The translations under genes and the position numbers were made by a program. From contig ML133500.1 of assembly GCA_003864495.1 (NCBI GenBank), positions 334,710-398,709 on the forward strand: 64,000 nucleotides of DNA. The letters run 5' to 3'. The notes below the pieces were generated by a model. That model was not told the DNA's origin. It saw only the letters and a program-made list of their open reading frames with translations, and made no database searches. The DNA is from Nemopilema nomurai (Eukaryota > Cnidaria > Scyphozoa > Rhizostomeae > Rhizostomatidae). Shown piece after piece: positions 33,501-46,399 of the stretch (positions are counted from its first letter, which is position 1; each line of letters starts with the position of its first letter).

Positions 33501-36500
33501 AGGTTTCAACATTTTAAGACCTCTCTCTTGTACCTACAAGCGTTTACAAAGGTAGGCGTGGCTTTTTCATCTACAATCTAGCAGCAACCTTCAATCTTAA
33601 AAGAAGCTCCTTGCATTAATTTTGTGTAACGGATGAAGAGAAACCAAGTACGAAGTTGGGCCTAAAATTTTTGCCGTGCTTTATGTTGCATGGTATGCTG
33701 AATTTTAGAATGAATCTGCATGGTGTAGAATGAATGTGCGTAGAACGAGTTTGTGGAATGTTGGGCATGTGCTGTGAACTTAACGTTGGTTTGCCCTTCT
33801 GTCCTTGAAACAGTGGATGTTTTTAAAGGGTGAAAGAGGGAGCAAAGTGCAGATTAACAATCCGAAGAATCACGACATTGATAATGCCTTGACAGTTATT
33901 TATCTGTTCCAAACAACCCACTCCGTCTCGTAAATTTATTTGGGTCAAATAATGGCGCGGAGATGAGGGAGCAAAATGTTTTTCCCCGGGATCGTAGAAT
34001 TTTTCCATACTCGACAAGTAAATAACAACATAAACACGTGTAATGAGGCCTATGAATTGCGACGAAGTAAAGAATTATTGGAGTAAATTGAAAAACTTCA
34101 CTGCTTTTCCCATCCGGCGTTTTTGAACAGCCTCCGAAATCTAGAAGGGATTCATATTTAACACTATCTTATCACCCTCCCCAGCATGAGATCTGATTTG
34201 ATCCTGCATGAAGCTGCATAAGAAATCCTGTTGCCTATGACCCATGAAGCTGTTGTTAGTTACAAGCTTTCTACTTTAGTTTCGAACCAACATCACCCCC
34301 AAAACTAATTGCCTCCTGGAAGAACCACCTTGGCGCAAACTCGTAAACATCATTTAAAAGAGCCAAAGATTTCTGACTTAACTAAATTTATGTCAGGAAT
34401 TTAGCCTAATTCCGACGTAGATTTATCTACAAAACGGTCGGATTTAATCTGAGAGGACTGTATTCTTGATAAACAAATACGCAGTGCAGACTGACATTGA
34501 ATCGCTCTAGAACATTCAGGTTATGAAAATGTCAATTTTGTCTGGTTACGTAACCACTTAAAATAAGCAATACCGATTATTTGTTGAGAATGCTCAATAC
34601 CTATTCAAAGTTGATGAATTCCGACACCAAGGGGGGAAGCAACCCGCTTAAATATCTAATTATAGAAATGCTGACTTTGCGAAATGGTGTTCTGTGTCCA
34701 TGCAAGCAGGGTTCTATGACGTCAAATGCAAGGTGGACGTCGGTGGCTTCAAGAAGCCTTCGAGCCTGGTTTTCGTGGCCGCGTTGCGGTAAAATACTCT
34801 AGAATTCGGGTCAATCTTGTTTAAGAGCGGTCGTTAAGCAAGAGAGATCGTTAAGCAAAAAAGAGAAAAATAAGCCTTCCGTCATTATGAATTTAAAAAA
34901 AAAATTTGGTTGCATATATCCAACATTTCTCAAAATTCTTCATTGATCGTCCCACAGCAAAAGCTGTGTTTATGTTGCTTTCTCCCAAGCCTATATAGAG
35001 CGTGTTACTCTCTACGCGTCACACCGTAAAACTGAACACGCCGTTCCTTGTATACAGCTTTACCGCATGGATGTTTCTCTGGCGACTGTACTCAGTGTTT
35101 AGAGGGTTTCCACCGCCTATTTGATCACGGCACCAATCGATGCGTGTTGGAGTGTCCAGAAGGTTACAAGACGGAGATTGGCGTCTGTATAGGTAGGCGG
35201 AATCACGGCTCTCTTCTCTGTTTTTGGAAATGTAACCTTTCTGCCAATGTTCCTGTTGTCTGTGAGCGTTGTTGTGAGTGGTTTGGTCATCGTCATTTCT
35301 GTTGTCAATGTCACAATCCACTGTCTTCGACACAATGTTGTTTATTGCCTCTACACTATTCCTCTTTGGATCACGCCAGCAACATCTGTCTGGGGAATCA
35401 GTGACGTATTTACCCTTTATCCTACTGGTCCCAGGTCCCCCCAGATGTTGAGCTTCAGAGGGCCCCGAGCAAAGTTTTGAAAACCTACATAAAGTGCTGT
35501 TGATGAAATGACTATCGTGATACCAATTTGTTTGGTATACTCCAAGGGGCAACAATCAAATTGGGCCGAGGGCAGTCGTATATGCGGCCCTGTGCGGTAT
35601 CACCACTCGTATGCACTCGGGAATGCCACCCATTTCGTTGTGTTCCTGTATTCTGTGAGCGTTTATGTTAGTGGCACAATTCCAGTCACCTCTGTTGTTG
35701 TCGTTACCACCTGCCTTGCTCACTGTTGTGTTGTTTGGTTCCCCCATTTCCTTTGTACTACATTAGCAATGTGGGGGTATTGCCGTGTGTTGTGGATATT
35801 GGATTGTCCAGTCCTGATGTTCGTCTTTCAATAGTTTCTTACCTGGTACGAATTTTCGGGTATCACACTTTTTTAATTGTTTGTATGATAGATGTTGATT
35901 GAAAGCAAAAGAATGTTCCAATAACAGGAATAAACCTACTTATTATAACATGCCAATGTTCGCAGAATTACCACACGGATGCAAAGATGCTGGCTGTACA
36001 GAATGCAGAGATGGCTTTTTCCATTTGCCATACGAAATGTCTTTTGGCCTCACCTGCAGAAGATACTGCCCTGCAGGGTACTTTGAAAACCACTTGCACA
36101 ATCGATGTGAAAGTAAGTATGGATACATTTTTGTCTTGTCTTTAAGTTTGCCTTGCGTTATATGATCTCCATAGCAATTGTCTATCTAGAACTAAGTTTT
36201 GGAAGGATCATAATATGGCAGCATCATAACGGTTTTGTGAAGGCAAGGCTTCCAAGCTTTGGTTAGATTATCATCAGGGTCTGATATTTGACAAAAAACA
36301 ATGAGGTACAAAGCTTCGTGCACCAAACCTGCCTCATGATAGGAGAGAGGGGGGATTTTCCACAGCAAGATCAGGCAATTTTTAAATACTCTGAAAATGA
36401 TCTCTCCAAATGATCTAAGATGCAGTAGTATACAAAAATGTGTCTGGGCATGACTCATTTGTTGCAGGATTTGTCAGATTATCCTGGCCTTTCCTGAAAA

Positions 36501-39500
36501 ATGAAAAAATGGTCAAATTGTGTTTCATTCTTGTAGGCAGTAATCTTTATTAATTTTAAGATTATTTTGGAAATTGTAACGCATTTAATTGGACACTCAA
36601 CTAATGGGACATTTTGGGCTATGTTGTCAAGTTTTTGGCATGATTTTTGGTTCATGAATATGTGATTCTCGATTTACTATTTTAGAAAACAGAATGAAAG
36701 AAGGCTGTGCTGATGCTTTTTGCTACAAATGCATTGATGGATACCACAAACATGTTGATCACAACTTTCTGAATATGTGTGTCAAAAAATGCCCAGATGG
36801 TCATGGACCCATAGAGGGGCGTTGTAGAGGTATGCCTGCTACACAAACACCATGCATGAACCTCATGCCATTTATATGTAGAATAATGCTTTTTATTTTC
36901 TGTTGGTTATTGCTCTTGAGGCCCACTTTCTATTAAAGCTCCACTGCTACTATTGATATTGAAAAAGGCATTTTTTCATTTGTTTTGAGGTGTAAAATTG
37001 TAGCCAAAGGTCAGATGAGAGATAACTTATGTGCTAATGGTTACCATCCATTATTCAAGCCATTGTAAATGATTGGCAGTCATTTCTGTTACCTACCTAC
37101 AATTTGTACACAATAGTTCTCTGCAAATGGTAAATTTGGAAATAAAATTAAGCTTTGCTTGTGTCTTTAGTTATTCCAGAAGGATGTTTAACTGCCAACT
37201 GTTCTGAATGCCAAGATGGGTATTTTCATTACAAGGAAGCGTTTTATTACCAAAAATGCAGAAGGACCTGCCCTATTGGACACCACCCTGACCGCAACCA
37301 CAAGGCCTGCATTCGTAAGTTGATTTAAAATGCAACTACTGCAGTACTTAAAGTATAGATAATGTTTACAGAAAAGGGTTTTAGAATTTTCTGCACTACT
37401 GCTAAAAAAATTCTGGTGTGGGCGTTTTTATGCATACGCATTTTCATGTATGGTCAAAAATGTTTAGACAGAATAGAAAAAATAAATATAAAAAGTTGCT
37501 TGAATCTATAGTCAAACAGGCCTAGTGTCAAGATCAGTTTTGATTTTCCCAATTTTTTATCAAAAAATCTCATTTAAGAAAAAGTTGCTGACAAACAGTT
37601 CTTAATGATGGATTTAAAAGCAAAGTTGTGTCAATTTGTGGTTGCAAATTGAGTTATATGTATTCCTACAGCTTGTGGGGATGACAATTGCAATAGTTGT
37701 GATGAAAGCCCTTTCATGTGCAACAAGTGCCGCAAGAGATACTCTTTGCTGCAAGAGAATGAGGATTCTCATCAACAGTGCTACACAGTTTGTCCAGATG
37801 GCTATGTACGAGCATTTGACTACAAGAAGTATATGTTTGTTTGTGAAGTCACCAAAAAGCAAATTAAGACAACGTCAGAACCAAAATACACCAAAGTACC
37901 CGATACAACACAGGAGAAAACAACCAGATTCAAGCAAACCACTGCTACACCTACAACCACAGCAGAGCAAGTCACATCAAAAAATTCAAACATGACAACT
38001 AAAGGGCAAGAAATAACAACAGTTGAAGGTAACAGTCTAACCCCACCATAAACAAAAGCAGTTATAATAACAAAGTTAGTAAAGAATGATGTCTGGTTCA
38101 CTCTATTTGCTTACACGCCTGGCCATTGTATCATGTTTAATACTGATGCATTGCACAAATTGCTGAAAATATGACAGGAGTAAATCTGAGCAGTAACACA
38201 TGGACCAATATCATTTGTACCTCAAATGAATCCAAATTAATCAATTAAGTAGCTTTGGTGTGATCTTTTTAGTAGATGTATCTTTTTGGTGTTTGCTCAC
38301 GCAGAATTTGTGAATACTGGAAAATGTGTCCCTACTTAAATGAAAAATAGAATAGTGGATAAAGGAATAGGTTGCATGAATTTGTTTTAACTGCTCTACT
38401 TTTGAACAATGGGCAGTATATATGCACATTGGATTAGGAGTCATCAACCATGATGACTTATCTATGATTTGAATGAATACTTTTTGTACATCTCTTTTTT
38501 ACACACCCGTTTCTACCCTTATTCACAGTTACAAGAAAACCCTATCCTGAGGGATGCCAAAATCAAGAATGTACATTCTGTAATGCTGGATACTACAGAA
38601 TTATTGGAGCTGGGAGATCTGAATGTGTAAAGAGTTGCAAAGGGGCATACTTTGTATTTGTGACAGATTGCATTGGTGAGTCAAAGGAACAGGTGTCAAA
38701 TGGTCATAAAAAATAAGCATTTCAAAAATTGATACTTGATAGTAGCCATTACAGGCTATTCAAAACTAATAGTATAAATAAAAGGGAATCTGACGAAAAT
38801 AAAAATATGTTTGTGAGCTTGAAGGGCAGGTGTGAAAGAATATGAGACGAGACTCAAAGACACCTTATATGCTGCTAATTGCTCCTAAAATTAATCTTCT
38901 ACTAGAGATTTAGATACATATGACCAGGCTGAGCATCCCTACTATTCTTTGTTATCTTTGGAAAATAGTTGTACAATGGCTGTGTTTTCACTGCCTACCA
39001 ATTTTTTAAAGCCACATGTGTCCTATATCAGGATAAAGGGTTTTTTGAAATTCAGAATGATGGTTTGTAATGATTTTTTTTCTAGCCTGTTCCGATAAAA
39101 AATGTAGTTCTTGTTCAAAAGGCCCCTCTAAGTGTGAATCCTGCAAGCCAGGGTATGTGACACACACGCAAAACAGTAATGAAGTTGAGTGTTTGGAAAA
39201 ATGCCCTGTGGGATACAAACCTATCCTGAAGAATGGAATTATTTTATGTGAAAAAGTGCCAAATCCAGGTAAATTTACAGCAATATTTACTACTTCAACC
39301 TTCTGTGTGTTGTAAAACATGTGGTTAATGTTATACAGCTATGTTAGCGATCTTAATATTGATATGCAGGTATACCAACAAAGCAAACTATTTTGCAAAG
39401 AAGCCAATAACTGGTATATTCTGCTTGGCTTTCACAATGGAATTCTTGAATTCAACATTGATTGTTAAACTTTTCCTCTTGTTTTTGCGATTTTGTTGAA

Positions 39501-40226
39501 GGGGACACATTTTAATGAGATGAAGCAGTGCAGCCCTTAATGTTTTATGGAAAATTGTCAATTGGGTAGGACACAAGCTATTTGTGTTGAACAGGAATTC
39601 TTATGAAAAATAGAAATCATGGTAGAATACAATAATTCTAGAGCATTATTTATCAAAATCTTTATAGATTCAAATACCTAGTATAATACACCAGAGTTCA
39701 TTTGTAGACTGCATGATACAAAACTGTGAAACCTGTGCCAGTCATGAATTGTATCCTTTTCATGTTGGATGCATTGAGTGCAAAGCGGGATACCTCCTGT
39801 TGAGAGAAAATTTCAAAGATAAATGTGTTGCTGTTTGCCCTGACGGTTTCTATGCTGGAGTAAAGCCAGGAACAACTGTCAGTGCATGTCTAAAATGTGG
39901 TGTGAAGTTTTGTCAAAAATGCATCAAAACAAAGAAGTGTACACAGTGCTTTGAGCCTTTTGTCTTCGACAAATACGCAAGATGCACCCTCTGTCCATCA
40001 GGCACAGACTATAAAAAAAGGACCAAGTCGTGCAAGTCTGTTATTAAAAAGGTTCGAGGTAAGTTTGGCGATAGCATGATGGTACAATACTTCTAGATGC
40101 AGCTATGTCAGCCATTTGTAAATTGAAGAAGGCAAAAAGCTAGACGAAATGCTGACACCACCTTTTACAGCCTGCAGTGTGAAAGTTATAGTTGTTAAGT
40201 TCATTTTAAAGAAATTGTTTAAGTGA
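30421..40226 (+). CDS. Secreted furin-like cysteine-rich repeat protein, 11 exons
   Basis: Exons: 30421-30523, 32868-32999, 35058-35192, 35966-36112, 36686-36829, 37171-37314, 37672-38028, 38529-38675, 39086-39268, 39708-40058 and a probable last exon 40171-40226, summing to 632 residues. Exon 1 encodes a signal peptide (MAKTIFLILAASLFVQINC). Then come eight or more modules of the pattern GC..(D/N)C..C..G(Y/F)......C...CP.G......C, as in furin-like repeats of R-spondins, growth-factor receptors and proprotein convertases. A Thr/Ser/Pro-rich, mucin-like stretch (about residues 320-385) splits them into two groups. No transmembrane segment or thrombospondin domain is seen, so it is probably secreted or matrix-bound. 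The last exon gives a short basic tail (FILKKLFK) and is the least certain. The exact ligand or role is unknown. Confidence 0.85.
30524..32867 (+). other. Furin-repeat gene intron 1
   Basis: 2.3 kb. It contains a run of 19 C at 32559-32577. Short ORFs (for example 32063-32326) show no recognisable family. No transposon ends were identified. Confidence 0.5.
35058..37314 (+). CDS. Furin-repeat gene exons 3-6: four near-identical one-exon modules
   Basis: Exons 35058-35192, 35966-36112, 36686-36829 and 37171-37314 each encode one module of 45-49 residues. Each opens at the same point before GC (LPHGC, LPHGC, MKEGC, IPEGC) and ends at the final Cys. All are phase 1-1. The conserved frame is GC, then C..C..GF/GY, then C...CP.G. 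Equal size, phase and boundary indicate duplication of single exons. Confidence 0.88.
35195..35800. repeat. Two diverged ~180-bp repeat copies in furin-repeat gene intron 3
   Basis: Copy 1 (about 35240-35400) and copy 2 (about 35638-35770) align over blocks such as gttcctgt..tctgtgagcgtt.tg and tctgttgt. Both can be read on the plus strand as hydrophobic peptides (MFLLSVSVVVSG versus VFLYSVSVYVSG). They do not fit the cysteine module of the flanking exons, so they are probably diverged repeats rather than exons. Confidence 0.55.
37672..38028 (+). CDS. Furin-repeat gene exon 7: module plus Thr-rich stalk
   Basis: The first half is a cysteine module (CGDDNCNSC ... CNKC ... CYTVCPDGY). The second half is a cysteine-free Thr/Lys/Pro stretch (TTATPTTTAEQVTS and similar), typical of O-glycosylated spacers. 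It is the longest exon of the gene with exon 10. Confidence 0.85.
38529..40058 (+). CDS. Furin-repeat gene exons 8-10: C-terminal modules
   Basis: Exon 8 (38529-38675) keeps the GC..C..C..GY...C...C pattern but lacks the CP.G turn. Exon 9 (39086-39268) is denser in Cys (CSDKKCSSC, CESCKPGY, CLEKCPVGY). Exon 10 (39708-40058) holds two to three modules fused in one exon (CETC, CIECKAGY, CVAVCPDGF, CLKCGVKFCQKC, CTQCFEPFVF, CTLCPSG), ending in a basic run KKRTKSCKSVIKK. All boundaries are phase 1. Confidence 0.85.
40171..40226 (+). CDS. Furin-repeat gene, probable terminal exon
   Basis: The acceptor caccttttacAG joins in phase with exon 10 and reads 18 codons ending FILKKLFK then TGA. It is supported only by splice consensus, phase and position. 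If exon 10 were unspliced, the frame would instead run 12 further residues to a stop at 40096. Confidence 0.5.
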
Positions 40227-41531
40227 ACTGTTCATTTCACATCTACCAATTGCAGTACCAATGACAGCTTAAAATCTTTAGAAGGATACACAGTTCTGAT
40301 GTTAAAAACACTCATCTACAGTAACTTGTGAACACTTCTGATGTGAAAAGAATGCTGACTTCATTATTCTTGGGAAAAATTTCTTCTTTCTCCTCCATCA
40401 AAAATACTGCAACAGCTAAGAAACTTGCATCTTGAGGAAAATGCTGGTATGGATTCAGGTTGAATAGTTAGGTCTGGAAAGGCATTACATTGGTATTTAG
40501 TAAGCGTTGTGCTTTTAGTAGTGCACTTAAAGCCTCAAAAGCTCTACAACACTTTCATTCACACTTCTAGAAAAACAAATAACAATTGAAGGTCTTTTAC
40601 CTGTATTCAGGAAGAGGAAGATGGGATGAACCAGAAAGTACACGATCAAGTGTTATTGTACGAACTGTTTAAACTTTATTGGATAAAATAAGCTCATCTG
40701 AAGCTTATCAAAACTTTCATGTGTCCTTTATTGTATTAAGAATAACATGCCATATGTAGATATGCAGTTTGATAAGACACTAGATATATTCTATTTGCAT
40801 GTGCAACAATTGAGTGTATTGCTTATATGATAACAACAGGCTTCAAATTATTTTGTGTCAATCTCCAACTACCTAGAGAACCTTTCATGTGCTAGCAAAC
40901 AGAGAAAGTTCAATTTGAGTGTCTGCACTATAGCACCTACAACCTGGACCATAAACTGTATGGAACTTCATGCCCTTCTTGGACCATAGAATGCTTGAAA
41001 AGCATCAGATACTCTTTCTGCATCTTTCTCAAACTAAATTCTTAGACAAATTCCCACTGTTTTTCAATAAAAGAGCAATCAACTTTACCACCCAGTCACA
41101 TAAAGATTTCCAACATACCAAAGCTGGAAAGACTGCAAGTAAATTGCACAACTTTCTTATTCTTTGGCATCTGTTATTAGAAGCTTTCTAAGGGCAGGGT
41201 ACAATAAAGTTAACTTTCTCTAAACTTGTGAACTTTTAGGCATAAGTGTCCCATCATAAATTTCTCCCAAAAGGAAGGTAAAATAAAAGGAAATTTAAAA
41301 AAGAAATATCAACACCAATAGCTTGGTGACTGAATTCTTTATCAGTACTTGACCAATAACTCACCTCTTCTCTGTCTAAAAAATCATCACACATGGCAAA
41401 GATATATACCACATATTTAAGGCATTAATGGTCCTTTACAGTTGCTGCAATTTCATTTAAGCTTCACCTGATGTTTGAAAACAAATGTGGAATCAAGAAG
41501 GCATACCTTGTATATCACTAAGGTTTGTTAT
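40227..41531. other. Convergent intergenic stretch
   Basis: It lies between the 3' end of the furin-repeat gene and the 3' end of the reductase gene, so probably mostly 3' UTRs. No further exon was recognised. Plus-strand AATAAA occurs near 41070 and 41203. Confidence 0.45.
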
Positions 41532-43186
41532 TCATTGCGCGTTTTTGGCCATCCCCTCCTGTTGCAGATCATTCAAGTATGAAACTGGGCCTTTTGGAAC
41601 AACCTTGTTCCATGTATTACCAAAATACCCTTGTTTCATTTGATCAAGAGGGCATTCCACTCTCACTGCTGGTATGGTATACATCATGCAGAGCCATCTC
41701 CATAGATTTGGATACTCCTTGATATACTTTTGGTTAAGTTTCATGCGCAAATAGTAAATTGGATCATGCCTGAAAATGGTTGGAAACAATCTTACATCAG
41801 TAAGTGTAAGTTGATTTCCACAAACATATACATTTTCCAGCAGCATGGCATCCAATTTATCAAGTGCACTGAAGTATTCATCAAATGCTTCCTCGTATGA
41901 TTTTTGTGAGGAAGAAAATCCTGCTTTGTAAGCTCCATTATTAACTTTATGATAGATCCACTCATTGCATTCAGCCATATAGTCCTTCAGCTCAGCTGGA
42001 ATCAAATTGATTGGGTTCTTGGCAAGAGATGCAAAAGATGTTGCCAACATTTCAATTATTTCAGCACTCTCATTGCTGACAATTGTCTTTGTTTTTTTGT
42101 CAAACAAGACTGGAACACTTGGCCTTGATACTTTTAAATCAGCACCCACCATTTTGTAAATCTCTACAACAGTACTTTTGCCGTTAACTGTGTCATCTGT
42201 ACAACTATCATACTTTATCTGAAATTTAGAATACATATACATCAAGGAAAATCAATAATTGTTCAATTGAATTTTAGAAATGAGAATAGAACTTTCTTCA
42301 AATTTACAAGTGCACTTTGTTTCTTCTGTGAGGTGGCTAATAGTGTAGGCACTCAGTTTGGGGGTTCTTGAAGGGACTGCTTTTCTCAGTTAAACAATGG
42401 CGTCTGGTCTTTTTGTCATTCAGTCACACTTGGGGGAAAAGGCTTTGCATGCAACCCTCCTTTACGTAAACCCAACAGCTTTGATTAGCTACACAACCCA
42501 AATGTTGGTCATTATCTCACCATCAGGGAGAGCTCTTTGCATTTGAAAGTAAGGGAGGCAAGATGTGAAGATTTAGAAAGGGTTTTAAAGGCAGCAGCCC
42601 CTAAATATTTTAATAATCAAATCATAGTCATGCCCTACTAAGCAAAATGAACTAGATAATATTTTACTCCCTTTCTTCTACTTATAAACTTCTTTATGAT
42701 ATTTTCATATATCATTATACTATATACTACAATATATAGTGTTTTTCTATAAACCAGATTGTTCACATTCGCCCTCCTTTCGATTTCTTTCTGCATGACC
42801 TTGTTAAATACTTTGCTAGATACAAGTAAATATTTTGCTCTACAAAAATGCGGATTTTCGTCTCTGCTCACCTTCATTCCTGTAGGCCAGTCCGCCCCTT
42901 CGGGAAGGAATTGCCAGAATCCCGCCCCTTCTTGGTGAGTTTCGTCTGTCCTGTTTGGAAAGCAGACATCCATTGAAATTGCATCTTGTAAACCGAGCAA
43001 CGACCTTGCCAGGATGACTCTGTGGCACCAAGGGCAATTGTACGCAACATACAGGTGATAGCGGTCCTTCTCTACAGGGTATCTGCCATCGTCTCCACCA
43101 ACCCAGTCTCTGAACGCAGCTCGGGATCTCACGAATTCACCCGCCTTTTTGCGAACTTCGATGTCTTTTTGGTTTTCTTCTGTCAT
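41532..43186 (-). CDS. Glutathionyl-hydroquinone reductase (YqjG/Ecm4 family), complete
   Basis: Exons 43186-42872 (105 codons) and 42218-41532 (228 codons plus stop) give 333 residues, the usual family size. The enzyme uses glutathione to reduce glutathionyl-(hydro)quinone conjugates in the cytosol (xi-class GST). Order: N-terminal stretch with FRDWVGGDDGRYPVEKDRYH, thioredoxin-like domain with YNCPWCHR (Cys51, Cys54), DVCFPNRTDETHQEG, then RPSVPVLFDK and IVSNESAEII, and the helical domain with ECNEWIY, NNGAYKAGF, GNQLTLTDVRLFPTIFRHDP and YPNLWRW. These match E. coli YqjG block for block. The bacterial centre is CPWA, whereas here it is CPWC. The ATG at 43186 is chosen; the frame upstream has no other ATG nearby. 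Such genes occur in bacteria, archaea, fungi and plants and are unexpected in a vertebrate-like gene set. Confidence 0.93.
42219..42871 (-). other. Intron of the glutathionyl-hydroquinone reductase gene
   Basis: 653 bases. Donor ATGAAG|GTGAGC, acceptor aaatttcAG|ATAAAG, phase 0. No repeat recognised. The presence of an intron argues against bacterial contamination. Confidence 0.85.
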
Positions 43187-43518
43187 GACAAGACAACTGA
43201 CTCTCAATGAGAGTGCAAAGTTACCAAAAATGCTTAAACGACTTTTTTACAATCTGAAAGACATCGGTTTCCAAAGCCGCCCACCCGATTCTAGGATTGG
43301 AATGAGATTTGCTCCACCGCAGAAGCAATAGGGGTGGCTATTTATTGTCAGGGTTTGGTCATTTGCCGACGTTTTTATTATACTCTGAAGAATGTCGGAC
43401 GAAAAAATACTTCAAGTTTGCAAAAACCGGTTCCGCTATTGTGGATTTAATATAATTGGTTTTACATGCCCCCATACCAGTCATCTTTCTCTAAAGATTA
43501 AATTTGTTTTCCGCAATA

Positions 43519-43831
43519 CAGTAAATCCTCAAATTAGCCCCCTGATATAATTGGATGGGGCTTATTCAAGGGGGGGGGGGGGCTTATACAATTACCTGAA
43601 ACATGCCACATCAAACGATAATTTTTATTTCATAATATAAAAAATAATCAAGTATAAAGTAACATTTGATTAAATTATTAATAAAAATATAAATTGTTGT
43701 TACAATTCACTAAAATGCCAAAGGCAACCTCAGGAGTGGGGAGTCAATAAATAGAGGGGGGCTTATTGTAGATTTGTAGTTCTAGGGTGGGGGCTTTTTC
43801 GAGGGGGGGGGGCCAATTCGAGGATTTACGG
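43519..43831. mobile_element. MITE family A, 313 bp, TA target duplication
   Basis: The left end is TA|cagtaaatcctcaaattag; the right end, read inward on the other strand, is TA|ccgtaaatcctcgaattgg. These are about 24-base inverted termini with few mismatches. Near each end are G/C homopolymer runs (gggggg-type, 13 G at 43570-43582). It has no coding capacity. The TA duplication suggests mobilisation by a Tc1/mariner-type transposase. A second end of the same family is at 56930. Confidence 0.85.
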
Positions 43832-43835
43832 TATA

Positions 43836-44170
43836 CACGCTTTTTTATAGGGAACCAAAGATAGTACCAAAAGTTCCTTAATTTCGCTGCACATGAAGAA
43901 GCCTTAGTACTTAATAGAGAGGGGCGAGACAGAGTATGCGGAAACTACTCCACGAAGCACTTGACACACGAATAGCAAACAATCTATGCGAGTATTGGCG
44001 GCAAATGAATGGAACCGGCTTTTTAGTTCTTGATGCTTGCAGTTATAAAAAAATTTCAAATCGAAAAGTTCCTTAGGGATTTCGTTTTTAGTAGTATAAG
44101 TTCTTTAAATATTTTGGCCTTCTACATGTCATGTAAGTTCCTTATAAAGTGGTTCCTTATAAAAAGCGTG
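43836..44170. mobile_element. MITE family B, 335 bp, TA target duplication
   Basis: The left terminus CACGCTTTTTTATAGGGAACC and the right terminus, read inward, CACGCTTTTTATAAGGAACC are inverted repeats, flanked by TA on both sides (43834-43835, 44171-44172). The centre is shared with 1680-1905. A second inner copy of gttccttataaa (near 44136) precedes the right terminus. It is directly adjacent to MITE A, separated by only TATA. Confidence 0.85.
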
Positions 44171-44172
44171 TA

Positions 44173-45489
44173 CCTTTTAATCATGTAAATGAGTATCATT
44201 TATAGCTGCAAGACAACACTAGCCTGTTTTCAAGGACAAATTTATAGTCTTTATGGCCTTTCAAATACATCCGACAGTAAACTTTCCATATGAATAAACA
44301 AATGGTAGTTAAGTTGATATTGCTCCATGTTGCACTCTATACTCATTATGAAATTAAGGAAGGTAAGTAGTGTTTAATCCAACCATTTCCCATTAATCAC
44401 TAATGTATGCTTCTTGTTTGCGGTCACTACTATCACAGACACATTTTCTCAAGCACCTTTTGCTTCACAAAAGCTTGAGCTATGAAGCTTCCAAACTTGT
44501 GATTAATCTCATCTTCAGATTTATCACTTAAATAAAGCATTATTTTAGCTTCCCTTAGCACTATCTGTCAATGTGTGGATCGATTGGGCCAATCAATGAT
44601 TTAGTTTTCTACAGAACTACTCGCGGTATAAATTTATGTTTTTTGCTGGTGATTAATGTTAAACAATTTTTCTTCAACTTCTTGTTAGAAGTCAAACTAG
44701 CTTCTAAAATAAATAAAATGTGTACTAACTACTTAGTGCTTGAAGCTGTTTGAAGCTTAGGGTTCAAGGGAATTTGTGGCTAATTATAAAGCTGCCAAGT
44801 AGCAGCCTAATGTATATGCTAACGATGTCTAACAAACAATGTAAAGAGGTTTGACAACATGAAAAAATCAACAAGATTTCCATCTAAAAATCTTCATATA
44901 TTTTGATAAGATGCTCCCTTTTTAAACTTTCAATACAGCATTCTCACACAATGTACATTGATAATTGTGGACAATATTCAGTACACTTTAGAACTTAATA
45001 TCCAGATAAATACATAAGGCAAGAAATGCTGATCAAAGGAATTCAAAGACTTCTCCTTTTACACTGACAATGTTGGCAGTCTGTACAAAAAATCAAATAA
45101 ACGCTCCCTTCCAATTTTCCCTGAAAGAAAGAATATGTAAGTCAGAAACATTAATAACATCCTTAAATGGCAATGAAAAGATTAAAAAGTGGAACTGATG
45201 AAGAAAAGCAAAAAAGGTTTCTTTACTAAAGAACATTAATTTTAACATATACTTTCCCTTTTACCAGCAGAAAAGGTTGGCATGACACAAAGCCTATAAT
45301 GCTTCCCATATCTCTTCATGTCTTATTTTAAATAAGAACAGTGAAGAAAAAAAACAACTATATACTTGTTAGACAAACAAAGATAAAAGATATAAATAAT
45401 GAAAACAAAAATGCCTGAATTCGTTCAAAAATGCCCTCAGAGGCTAAACTACTTCTCATTTATTCTACAATTTGGAAATTCTTCTCACC
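44173..45489. other. Stretch 3' of SEC61G
   Basis: AT-rich. It may include SEC61G 3' UTR (a possible extra exon starts at 45120 on the minus strand, acceptor cttttcAG). Otherwise nothing was recognised. Confidence 0.4.

Positions 45490-46399
<910 letters not shown>

Noticed and set aside
35019..35555. 178-residue minus-strand ORF
   Set aside because: Lies opposite furin-repeat exon 3 and an intronic repeat; polar, no family resemblance.
40059..40096. Read-through end of furin-repeat exon 10
   Set aside because: GAG|GTAAGT is a strong donor, and the continuation loses the cysteine pattern; kept only as an alternative end.
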